This document shows positions 11,992 through 17,481 of a DNA stretch of 17,481 nucleotides, in pieces. A program made the position numbers and the translations under genes. The notes under the pieces were generated by a model. It did not search any database. It was not told the DNA's origin and saw nothing but the letters and a program-made list of their open reading frames with translations. The stretch is taken from assembly GCA_951800675.1 (NCBI GenBank), contig CATOKC010000069.1, positions 1 through 17,481 of the forward strand, given 5' to 3'. The DNA comes from an uncultured Oscillibacter sp. Lineage in GTDB: Bacteria > Bacillota_A > Clostridia > Oscillospirales > Oscillospiraceae. Position 1 is the first letter of the stretch. The number at the start of each line of letters is the position of its first letter.

Positions 11992-13743
11992 TTACCACCT
12001 GTTCTTTCCATCAAACCGCGCTTTGGTCACGGCGATCGGAAACTCCTCGATCTCGCTGGCCCACAGGCAGGACCCCGGCCCGTTCAGCCGCTCCCATATC
12101 AGCGGGAACCCGCCGATCCCGTCAAACAGGCTCGCCATAGTTGCGGGCCGCTCATAACAGGCATAAAGTCTTTTTAATACCCACGTCCACGGCGGGAGGG
12201 CGATGGAATTGCCCAGAGCCTTATATCTTGCAGCGTCTTTACACTTTTTCCGCTTTCCCTCGCTGTCCGTCCACGGTCCTATGTCGGTCCACCCGTCCGG
12301 ATAGCCCTGGAGGCGTTCACATTCCAACGGAGTAAGGCGGCGAACGATCCCCGCTTCTGGTATCGAAAGAACAGGCTGCTCATGGTTACAATTCAATGTC
12401 GGTGCAAGATCGCGCTGCGGTGCGGCCGCAGCGGAAGCTTGTCCCGTTTCGATACAGAGGCAAGTATAATCCGTGACCCGGCTCTGATGGTCCCCGGTCA
12501 GTGTGCAAGCGGTTTTTCCGTCTCCGTTTCCTCTGGCATCGAACATAAGCGGCAATTTCCTTCCGCCGGCGCTTGAATTGATGTTAAGCGCACCAGCTTC
12601 CGGCCCTGTCCGAACTTCTCCCAACTGATTTTGTTGGACATATACCGCCGACGTCTGTTCTGCCGATAAAGTAGGTGCCGTTTCTTCCTGATACCCTATG
12701 TTCCCGGCGGCGGCTCCCGCCTTATGTTTAAATCCAGCACAGATAACATGCGGTGCCTTAGTGTCCAGTGTGTAGGCAATATCATCATCCCGCCAGCCTT
12801 TTCCCATTGGCCTGGCTGTTTCCGACCGTCTGATCATGGCCCCCTGGATGCAGACCGTACTTTTCTCGTTTTCGCCACGGCATACACTTCCCGGCTGAAA
12901 AACGGCATGACTGTGGTTTGTCGAGATCGTAAACCCCGGGTCCCCCGGCTCGCCTATTCCAAATCCAGTCCCTCGTCCGAGCTGCTTGTGTCTGGTTGCT
13001 AACATGGTATTGATTGGGATTGCCTCACCAGCACCGCCTCCAGCCTCGGCTTTACCCTTAAACCCTCCGCAGTAAACATAACCGCATAAAGTCCGGCCGC
13101 CTCCGCCGTCACTCCCGGAAATGGTAGGTGTTACTCCTTTTGTAGAGAATATACGTTTCTCCTGGTTGTCCCACCCGGTCAGGTGATCGGTCCCGCTCCG
13201 CATTGCGCGATCAGCGCCGCCTCCAGCTCCGGCGGCAGTTTCTTCCCCCGCCGCTCCGCTCTCCGCAGTATCCCCGCACACGCCTTGCCGGACAAAGAGT
13301 ATTTCGGGTGCGGCGTGTCCTCCAAAATCTGCGACAAGCGCGATCCTGCGACGGCGCTGGGGGACTCCCCAAAACTGAGCGTCGAGAACTCTGTAGGCAA
13401 CGGACCAGCCGTCTCCGTACCAGCAGTCAGCCAGCGGCCACTTTCCTTTTGGAGGCAGTGGAACGTCGGGCGCGTCCGGCTCCGCGATCCTGATCGTTTC
13501 TTCGAGGACCGCCCGGAAGTCGTTGCCTTTGTTTGAGCTGAAGGCTCCTGGCACGTTTTCCCACACCATGAATCTTGGCCGAATAAACTTACCTGTTCTT
13601 CCTCGACCTGCATCTGCATCCCTCATTTCCCTTATGATCCTGATTTGCTCCATGAAAAGGCCGCTCCGCTCTCCGGCAAGGCCAGCTCGTTTCCCGGCCA
13701 CAGACAGGTCCTGGCTAACAAGGTGAACCACCAATGACCACAT
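11992..13743 (-). CDS. C5-cytosine DNA methyltransferase, circularly permuted; reading frame broken at its 5' end
   Basis: This 583-residue frame holds the C5-methyltransferase motifs in a rotated order: motif VI ENV (62-64), motif VIII-like QRRRR (129-133), a long variable region with repeated PTL/PTIS units (about 190-460), motif IX (RRLTPLECERLQGYPDGW, about 468-485) and motif X (ALGNSI, about 509-514). Only then comes the SAM-binding motif I (MASLFDGIGGFPLIWE, from about 536) and a following acidic motif (WASEIEEFPIAVTK). The natural start is not the ATG at 13743, which has no ribosome site; it is the GTG at 13798, 8 bases after AAGGAGG. That frame reads GDITKLNGYE then GGSPC and stops. 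Four extra bases at 13714-13717 separate it from QDLSVAGKRAGL here. The catalytic Pro-Cys is therefore missing from this frame, and the enzyme is probably inactive. Confidence 0.85.
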   Translation of the reverse strand: MWSLVVHLVSQDLSVAGKRAGLAGERSGLFMEQIRIIREMRDADAGRGRTGKFIRPRFMVWENVPGAFSSNKGNDFRAVLEETIRIAEPDAPDVPLPPKGKWPLADCWYGDGWSVAYRVLDAQFWGVPQRRRRIALVADFGGHAAPEILFVRQGVCGDTAESGAAGEETAAGAGGGADRAMRSGTDHLTGWDNQEKRIFSTKGVTPTISGSDGGGGRTLCGYVYCGGFKGKAEAGGGAGEAIPINTMLATRHKQLGRGTGFGIGEPGDPGFTISTNHSHAVFQPGSVCRGENEKSTVCIQGAMIRRSETARPMGKGWRDDDIAYTLDTKAPHVICAGFKHKAGAAAGNIGYQEETAPTLSAEQTSAVYVQQNQLGEVRTGPEAGALNINSSAGGRKLPLMFDARGNGDGKTACTLTGDHQSRVTDYTCLCIETGQASAAAAPQRDLAPTLNCNHEQPVLSIPEAGIVRRLTPLECERLQGYPDGWTDIGPWTDSEGKRKKCKDAARYKALGNSIALPPWTWVLKRLYACYERPATMASLFDGIGGFPLIWERLNGPGSCLWASEIEEFPIAVTKARFDGKNRW

Positions 13744-13798
13744 CCACAGCTGGCAGCTCGTACCCGTTCAGCTTCGTGATGTCTCCCAAATGCTCCAC
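13715..13798 (-). pseudogene. Severed 5' end of the C5 methyltransferase (motif IV Pro-Cys)
   Basis: GTG at 13798 has AAGGAGG (13807-13813) at 8 bases, overlapping the radical SAM stop. It encodes 27 residues (VEHLGDITKLNGYELPAVDV, then VIGGSPC) followed by TAG. These residues match the region leading to and including the catalytic Pro-Cys of C5 methyltransferases. Removing four bases (TAGC, or the equivalent TTAG) would restore GGSPCQDLSVAGKRAGL and join it to the 11992-13743 frame. The functional gene would thus be 11992-13798. This is either a recent inactivating insertion, a sequencing error, or a rare +1 recoding site. Confidence 0.8.
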
Positions 13799-13811
13799 CA
13801 AAACCACCTCC

Positions 13812-14714
13812 TTACCCTCTCTTCGGGTCAAACTTATAAAAATCCGGCTCCGCCCGGAAGATCAGGCGGTTGTTGCACCACCTTTGAAGCAGACGAATTT
13901 CCCTCGGCGCGTGTGGCTTGTCGTAGATCATCACATACGGGTCATAGCCCATATCACGCAGGGTATAAATCCGGTACAGGTTTTCCTCCATGGTGGTGTC
14001 GTAGTTGGTGAGGCAGTACACCGTCGCATACTGGCCGTGCCGGTTTTTCCTTGCGTTCTTCTGGTATAGCCGCAGGCTCCGCAGAACGGCGTTGCTCTCC
14101 TCCATGTAGTCCCAGGCGAAATGAATTTCTTTCAGCTTGATCGTGCCTATCGCTTCGATGTTTTCTACCGTCAGCAGGCGGCAGTCCAGCCCTTGGGTGA
14201 AGTCCACCCATGCGCCGCTTTCCTGGAGCTGCCCCAGCAGGTCCATGTGCTCCCGGCAGGCCAGCAGGTTCGGGTCCAGCAGTTTGATATTTTTCTGTCC
14301 CCGCCACCACTCGGACAAATCCGCCACTTTCCGGGCGGCGCGGCCCTCCTTCCCGGCAACGACACAGAAGGAGCATCCGCGCGGGCATCCCCGCGTCAGG
14401 AATCCATATGCTGTATCTTTGGTGAGCGCATGGTATAAGGAGTAGTCCGGGTACATGTGTTCCGCATCGTCCGGCAGGTGGTTATCCAGGCCGTAGCCGG
14501 TCCCACCCTTTATGATCTCGCGGGCGTTCAGTGGCTCCGGTATATCCGGGGAATACGTCTCGTCAAACACCTTGCTCATGTATACCCGGTCATACTCCCC
14601 GAACCCCCACCACCATTCCACCACGTCTCCCTGTGCCTTGTGCCAGGCCGACAGCTTCATCAAAGCGAGGTTCGGCCAGCGGTGCCCATCCACGTCAATC
14701 AGGCCGATATTCAT
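13812..14714 (-). CDS. Radical SAM protein (300 aa)
   Basis: The ATG at 14714 overlaps the upstream stop (ATGA), with AGGAG at 8 bases. The radical SAM cluster motif CxxxCxxC is present as C110-C114-C117 (RGCPRGCSFC). Residues 1-60 (MNIGLIDVDGHRWPNLALMK, then a YDRVYMSKVF strand) resemble a shortened cobalamin-binding-type N-terminal domain, lacking an obvious DxHxxG site. Downstream elements fit the TIM-barrel: LLDPNLLACREHMDLL, DFTQGLDCRLLT, EIHFAWDYMEESN and YCLTNYDTT. Family members cleave SAM to a 5'-deoxyadenosyl radical to methylate, thiolate or rearrange unreactive carbons. The substrate is unknown; being next to a PP-loop enzyme and DNA methyltransferases makes a nucleic-acid modification role plausible. 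Confidence 0.85.
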   Translation of the reverse strand: MNIGLIDVDGHRWPNLALMKLSAWHKAQGDVVEWWWGFGEYDRVYMSKVFDETYSPDIPEPLNAREIIKGGTGYGLDNHLPDDAEHMYPDYSLYHALTKDTAYGFLTRGCPRGCSFCVVAGKEGRAARKVADLSEWWRGQKNIKLLDPNLLACREHMDLLGQLQESGAWVDFTQGLDCRLLTVENIEAIGTIKLKEIHFAWDYMEESNAVLRSLRLYQKNARKNRHGQYATVYCLTNYDTTMEENLYRIYTLRDMGYDPYVMIYDKPHAPREIRLLQRWCNNRLIFRAEPDFYKFDPKRG

Positions 14715-15769
14715 TCGGTGTTCTCCTGAAACATACTAAACTGGTTCTTATCTCTTCTCTTTTCTGCATCGTATTGCGCCTTGAATTGCCTGTATGCCCT
14801 GGTGTACTCATACGCCGCGCCGAAAATGTTCCTTGCCGCTTTTGCAAGTCCTGGGTCTAACTGATCTGCGGTCTGTAGTTCTTGTTCAAACCGACTTCCA
14901 AACGGGCAGCAGGCGCATCCCGTCCGAAGAAATCCGTGCTTTTCGTACAGGTCAGAATGAACAACGCCCCGCCGCTTGCAATACAGCTTTTTGTCTTGGT
15001 CCGTTATGTAAAACAACGGCCTGAATTGTGCAGCTTCACTTTTGCTGGACGGTTCCGAAAAGCAACTATTATAAGCTGTTGCCCTTGCGCCTCCCTCCGC
15101 TTTTCTGATCCCGACAAGGTTAATCGTTGCTCTCGTCTCTTTTAGAAAATTGTGCGCAACGTCCTTTTTGGCACCTTTGCAGCACTCATCCGAAATAGAA
15201 AAGTCCGGCGGATTTTCAATCATAAACTCTTTCAGCAGACGGCACTTTTCTATGTTTATCTGGCTCCCAGGTCCCCACTCGTTGCACCACCATCTAAGCG
15301 CCGCTTTGCAGCTTGGGTATAGCGAAAGAAGAAAGTCAAACGACGAATCCCCCCACTTTCTGAAATCAAATCCGTGGGCCTGTAGCCGTCCGATGTACTG
15401 GCTTACCCTTTTAGAGATAAACGGCTGCCCAAATTCTTTGCACCCCAGCGGAACAGGGGTTTTCGCCTTTACTTTTTCAATGACTATTCCGTACTTCTCT
15501 TCCAGATAGTCCAGGTGTTCCTTTGTGACGGTGTACTCTATGCCTGTGTCAAACCATGCGTAATGAATTTCATCGAATGGGTAGTTCTTCGCCGGGTCCA
15601 GTGCCATAATCATATCCAGCATCATGTCGCTATCCGCGCCCCCGGATATTGAAACCGTAGCCCGCTCCGATCTGAACATTAGATTTGCGTGGAGTTTTCT
15701 AAATGCGCTGTTGATGTTTGGACATTCCTTTTCCGGGAACAGTTCAAGCATCCGCTCCAATTCTTCCAT
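14711..15769 (-). CDS. PP-loop PAPS-reductase/DndC-like protein (352 aa)
   Basis: The ATG at 15769 follows AAGGAGG at 9 bases. The PP-loop ATP-pyrophosphatase motif is SISGGADSDMM (40-50). Further family signatures are DEIHYAWFDTGIEY (66-79), SDECC (193-197), the arginine-rich GIRKAEGGAR (220-229) and TGCACCPFG (284-291). The clustered cysteines (C196, C197, C236, C285, C287, C288) could bind an iron-sulfur cluster, as in APS reductases and DndC. Relatives reduce PAPS/APS or adenylate and thiolate nucleic acids. No other Dnd genes are present, so it is not a complete phosphorothioation system. Codon use is richer in AAA, AGA and ATA than in the flanking genes, suggesting separate acquisition. 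It is translationally coupled to the radical SAM gene. Confidence 0.85.
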   Translation of the reverse strand: MEELERMLELFPEKECPNINSAFRKLHANLMFRSERATVSISGGADSDMMLDMIMALDPAKNYPFDEIHYAWFDTGIEYTVTKEHLDYLEEKYGIVIEKVKAKTPVPLGCKEFGQPFISKRVSQYIGRLQAHGFDFRKWGDSSFDFLLSLYPSCKAALRWWCNEWGPGSQINIEKCRLLKEFMIENPPDFSISDECCKGAKKDVAHNFLKETRATINLVGIRKAEGGARATAYNSCFSEPSSKSEAAQFRPLFYITDQDKKLYCKRRGVVHSDLYEKHGFLRTGCACCPFGSRFEQELQTADQLDPGLAKAARNIFGAAYEYTRAYRQFKAQYDAEKRRDKNQFSMFQENTE

Positions 15770-15959
15770 CCGCTTTCTCCTCCTTTTGCATCAGCGGGCA
15801 CCACGCGGGGACATATGGGAGGAAGCGTCCGTTTCCCACGACGTACCCCTGGCACCATCCCGGCGCAAAGCATCTTGCCCACAGCTTACCCTTAGGTGCT
15901 TCCTCATTTATAACGTGTCGGCACCCTGCGCACGTTCTGGACCAGTCCGCCGCGCTCAT
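15744..15959 (-). CDS. Small cysteine-rich zinc-ribbon-like protein (71 aa)
   Basis: The ATG at 15959 overlaps the upstream stop (ATGA); the ribosome site is weak (GCGGGTGAGC), so coupling is probably needed. The sequence holds CAGC (Cys10, Cys13) followed by single cysteines in GKLWARCFAPGWCQGY and PAWCPLM, a likely zinc-binding pattern. It overlaps the start of the PP-loop gene by 26 bases, and that gene's ribosome site lies inside it. Similar tiny Cys-rich proteins are common in phage early regions. Function is unknown; co-translation with the PP-loop gene suggests a partner role. Confidence 0.7.
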   Translation of the reverse strand: MSAADWSRTCAGCRHVINEEAPKGKLWARCFAPGWCQGYVVGNGRFLPYVPAWCPLMQKEEKADGRIGADA

Positions 15960-16138
15960 GCGCTCACCCGCTGATCGGATTTGCTCCGGTCTCTGGCCGG
16001 ACGCGCCGCCCGCTCGTCCTGGGTGAGCGGTGTCACAGTAACAGTGATTTCCTTCCCATACTTCCGGGAGAGGATCGCGGCCAGCGTTTGAAAAAACGCA
16101 TTGGCGTTGAACACGCCCTTCACCTCTACGCTGTCCAT
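15956..16138 (-). CDS. Hypothetical protein (60 aa)
   Basis: The ATG at 16138 has GAGG 8 bases upstream; a GTG three codons earlier is less well placed. The protein (MDSVEVKGVFNANAFFQTLA, then ILSRKYGKEITVTVTPLTQ) reads as strand-helix-strand, with a charged tail. It overlaps the next gene by ATGA. No family is recognised. It belongs to the promoter-proximal string of small genes in the long minus-strand operon. Confidence 0.6.
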   Translation of the reverse strand: MDSVEVKGVFNANAFFQTLAAILSRKYGKEITVTVTPLTQDERAARPARDRSKSDQRVSA

Positions 16139-16148
16139 GCTGCACACC

Positions 16149-16331
16149 TCACGCGCCGGGCCGCTCCGCCGCCTGCTTCGGTGTGGGAGACGAAGCGATA
16201 CTTGCGCCGATCAGCATGGATTCCACGATGGTTTCCAGCATAGAACGCTTTTCCTCCGGCACACCGGCCAGCGCCTTTGACACTCTCGCCGCAAAAGTCA
16301 CCTGCTCCGGCGCATACGTTTTACTATTCAT
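16149..16331 (-). CDS. Hypothetical protein (60 aa), first gene of the long minus-strand operon
   Basis: The ATG at 16331 has AAGGAGG 7 bases upstream, an ideal site. The protein (MNSKTYAPEQVTFAARVSKA, then LAGVPEEKRSMLETIVESML) is helical, with a hydrophobic-flanked second helix (IGASIASS) and a Pro-rich end. No known motif is seen. It is divergent from the 115-aa gene at 16429, with the 29-base repeated promoter element between them. All downstream minus-strand genes follow at short spacings, so this is the likely start of the operon. Confidence 0.65.
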   Translation of the reverse strand: MNSKTYAPEQVTFAARVSKALAGVPEEKRSMLETIVESMLIGASIASSPTPKQAAERPGA

Positions 16332-16349
16332 GGTTGTACCTCCTTCTTT

Positions 16350-16378
16350 CTTTTTCCGGCCTCCTCTGCTATACTGTT
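16350..16378. promoter_or_regulatory. Duplicated divergent promoter element, copy 1
   Basis: This 29-base stretch is identical to 17012-17040. It contains TGC-TATACT (TATACT at 16370-16375), an extended -10 for plus-strand transcription toward the 16429 gene. In the minus direction it reads AGTATAGC (TATAGC at 16368-16373), a possible -10 for the minus-strand operon. No good -35 is seen for either direction. Both copies sit between divergent genes. Confidence 0.55.
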
Positions 16379-16428
16379 CTCGACGGCGTTGCCGCGCCGC
16401 CGGAATCTACAGAGAGGAGGTGTAGATT

Positions 16429-16776
16429 TTGAAATATACAATGATGATTGGCGGTATTGAAAAAGAAATATCGCCAGAACTGGCAGAAGCATTGCTGAAT
16501 ACCGAGGGGCTTCGTCTTCAAATCTGCAAGGCAAGAGATCATTCATTTGCAGATGTGTTTGGCGTTCTGGATAAAAACCTGAAACACAGCCGCGAATTGA
16601 AATTCATTGATTTTCGGCCCAGTGATGATGTCAGCGCCGGTGATATGCTGCTTGTGCCAGATGTTGGTGAGCTGCGTGTTACTTCGGTGGAAACGCAATT
16701 AGACGATGGCAAACCGTTTGCGCTGCGTGCTTATGTAAGTTATCCGCCAACGATTGTCGTTTCCCCGGAAGAATAA
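16429..16776 (+). CDS. Hypothetical protein with TTG start (115 aa)
   Basis: TTG at 16429 has AGGAGG 8 bases upstream. The ATG four codons later is too far from that site, so TTG is the likely start. The protein (MKYTMMIGGIEKEISPELAE, a helix, then DVFGVLDKNLKHSRELKFID and DMLLVPDVGELRVTSVETQL) looks like a small alpha/beta protein with a beta-rich C-terminal half. Base composition is clearly less GC-rich than the minus-strand operon, suggesting different ancestry. It has its own promoter (16350-16378) and terminator (16786-16819), so it is a stand-alone unit. The family is not recognised. Confidence 0.75.
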   Translation: MKYTMMIGGIEKEISPELAEALLNTEGLRLQICKARDHSFADVFGVLDKNLKHSRELKFIDFRPSDDVSAGDMLLVPDVGELRVTSVETQLDDGKPFALRAYVSYPPTIVVSPEE

Positions 16777-16785
16777 CCCCCCTGT

Positions 16786-16819
16786 CTCCGCATCCTGCTA
16801 CGGGTGCGGAGTCTCTTTT
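16786..16819 (+). terminator. Intrinsic terminator after the 115-aa gene
   Basis: CTCCGCATCC (16786-16795) pairs with GGGTGCGGAG (16802-16811), with one G-T pair, and TCTCTTTT follows. It closes the plus-strand unit ten bases after its stop codon. The stop codon of the convergent minus-strand gene (TAG, 16798-16800) lies in the loop, so the two units overlap at their ends. Confidence 0.82.
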
Positions 16820-16986
16820 GTGCTTCTTGCCGCATTGGTGCAGGCAATCTTCACAGCCTCCAGGACCTCGATTGTATCTTCCAGAGGAACATCAAGTTCC
16901 ATAATTTTGAGCTTGATTTCTTCACCCAGTCTTGCTTGTTTGCCCGCCTTCTTGTGCCATTCCCCCGACATATCCCATCCTTCCAT
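16798..16986 (-). CDS. Hypothetical protein (62 aa)
   Basis: The ATG at 16986 has AAAGGAGG 8 bases upstream; the GTG at 16995 overlaps that site. The protein has an aromatic N-terminus (MEGWDMSGEWHKKAGKQARL), then a long helix pair (GEEIKLKIMELDVPLEDTIE, VLEAVKIACTNAARS). The GEEIKLKIMELDVPLEDTIEV pattern is leucine/isoleucine-spaced and may be a dimerisation helix. It is divergent from the 95-aa gene at 17090 across copy 2 of the promoter element. No family is recognised. Confidence 0.65.
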   Translation of the reverse strand: MEGWDMSGEWHKKAGKQARLGEEIKLKIMELDVPLEDTIEVLEAVKIACTNAARSTKETPHP

Positions 16987-17011
16987 GTCCCTCACCTCCT
17001 TTCACTGTTGC

Positions 17012-17040
17012 CTTTTTCCGGCCTCCTCTGCTATACTGTT
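17012..17040. promoter_or_regulatory. Duplicated divergent promoter element, copy 2
   Basis: This is identical over 29 bases to 16350-16378, with TATACT at 17032-17037 preceded by TGC. TTGCCT at 17008-17013 gives a possible -35 at 18-base spacing. Beyond the identical part, both leaders continue with a similar GACGGCG ... CCGCCG arrangement before their ribosome sites. This suggests that the promoter and leader were duplicated together. Confidence 0.55.
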
Positions 17041-17089
17041 TCCAGACGGCGCGTCACCGCCGCCGAAACTGATAGAAAGGAGAAACGCT

Positions 17090-17377
17090 ATGCACGCACC
17101 CAAATACAAAAATCCGTTGATTTCTACATCGTTGACAGACGAAACCGAAATCAGCGAAAGAGGGGCAGAGGTTTATACGCACGATTGCCACAATCTTCCC
17201 ATCTGTGGCTCCTATGGCCAGACGTTCTTTGCCTGCCTTGCTGGTGCCAACGCTGGTACTCGCTGTACCAGGGGAGAGAAAATGCAAATTCGGATTTTAA
17301 ATGACATGAATCCGAACGCGCTGCACAAACCGCGCAAGCCTTCTGCGTCAGACCTTGAAGATTACATCTCCGGGTGA
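17090..17377 (+). CDS. Hypothetical protein (95 aa) with four cysteines
   Basis: The ATG at 17090 follows AAAGGAG at 7 bases and lies downstream of promoter copy 2; upstream in-frame codons belong to other features. The protein (MHAPKYKNPLISTSLTDETE) contains cysteines at about 33, 39, 49 and 59 (THDCHNLPICGSYGQ, FACLAG, GTRCTRG), which could be a small metal site or disulfide pattern; there is no signal peptide. GC content is lower than in the operon. The last 30 bases overlap the 3' end of a convergent minus-strand gene. The family is not recognised. Confidence 0.65.
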   Translation: MHAPKYKNPLISTSLTDETEISERGAEVYTHDCHNLPICGSYGQTFFACLAGANAGTRCTRGEKMQIRILNDMNPNALHKPRKPSASDLEDYISG

Positions 17378-17481
17378 CGCACCGCTTTTCAACAATGCCA
17401 GCCTCCGCTCATACTCGCGGATCAACCGTTCCCGTTCGCTGGCTCCGGCTGCTTCGCCGGTTTCCTGCCGCTCCTGCGCCT
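17348..17481 (-). CDS. 3' end of a minus-strand gene (partial, 43 residues)
   Basis: The minus-strand frame is open from the window edge to TGA at 17348-17350. It encodes AQERQETGEAAGASERERLI followed by REYERRLALLKSGASPGDVI and FKV. A charged helix with an acidic-basic heptad-like pattern ends in a short hydrophobic tail, a typical protein C-terminus. It overlaps the convergent 95-aa gene by 30 bases. Too little is visible to assign a family. Confidence 0.55.
   Translation of the reverse strand, partial: AQERQETGEAAGASERERLIREYERRLALLKSGASPGDVIFKV

Noticed and set aside
13715..13743. ATG at 13743 as the true start of the C5 methyltransferase
   Set aside because: It has no ribosome binding site and would omit the catalytic Pro-Cys; the GTG at 13798 has an ideal site and encodes the missing motif in another frame.
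14711..15769. Complete DNA phosphorothioation (Dnd) system
   Set aside because: Only a DndC-like PP-loop protein is present; no DndA, DndB, DndD or DndE partner is seen in the window.
1..17481. CRISPR array, tRNA or rRNA genes, insertion sequences
   Set aside because: No regularly spaced repeats, tRNA cloverleaf, rRNA-like sequence or transposase gene was found by eye.

Overview
The window is a GC-rich stretch (most genes look about 60% GC) with strong AGGAGG-type ribosome binding sites, frequent GTG starts and many ATGA/GTGA stop-start overlaps. Protein types (ribbon-helix-helix protein, ArpU/RinA-like regulator, DUF1064-like nuclease, MazG-like protein, small zinc-ribbon proteins, phage-style DNA methyltransferases) suggest a mobile element of a gut-type Clostridia host, probably Oscillospiraceae-like. 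No rRNA, tRNA, CRISPR, integrase, terminase or complete relaxase is visible, so I cannot decide between plasmid, phage-plasmid, prophage and integrative element. Having both a Rep and a ParA/ParB pair favours something that exists at least partly as an extrachromosomal replicon.

Layout. (1) 1-2053, plus strand: the tail of one accessory gene, a leader with strong hairpins, a 331-aa accessory protein, then a clear sigma-70-type promoter driving a 93-aa unknown and a ribbon-helix-helix protein, closed by a bidirectional terminator (2105-2150). (2) 2342-16331, minus strand: a long compact run of about 24 genes read from right to left. It starts with small unknowns, then a PP-loop PAPS-reductase-like protein, a radical SAM protein, a circularly permuted C5-cytosine methyltransferase that is frame-broken at its catalytic Pro-Cys motif, and a Dam-type adenine methyltransferase. 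Next come two unknowns, an HUH rolling-circle-type Rep, a DUF1064-like nuclease, a MazG-like protein, several unknowns, ParA, a zinc-binding protein, ParB, a zinc-ribbon protein and finally an ArpU-like regulator. (3) 16332-17481: two divergent gene pairs, each arranged around a copy of the same 29-bp promoter element, then the 3' end of another minus-strand gene.

How it may work. Rep (9296-10105) has, just upstream of its start, a 47-bp nested palindrome that is a good origin candidate. Facing the Rep leader is a plus-strand promoter with a terminator about 75 bases further on, which predicts a roughly 70-nt countertranscript RNA of the kind that controls copy number in rolling-circle plasmids. 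ParA and ParB would provide partition. The methyltransferases, PP-loop protein and radical SAM protein form a contiguous block that could modify the element's DNA; the chemistry is speculative and the C5 enzyme appears inactivated in this copy.

Most worth a second look: the permuted and broken C5 methyltransferase, the origin plus antisense RNA module, the PP-loop/radical SAM block, a palindromic repeat found both in the 5' leader and in frame inside a gene, and the duplicated divergent promoter. Functions are inferred from motifs read by eye; no database search was possible.
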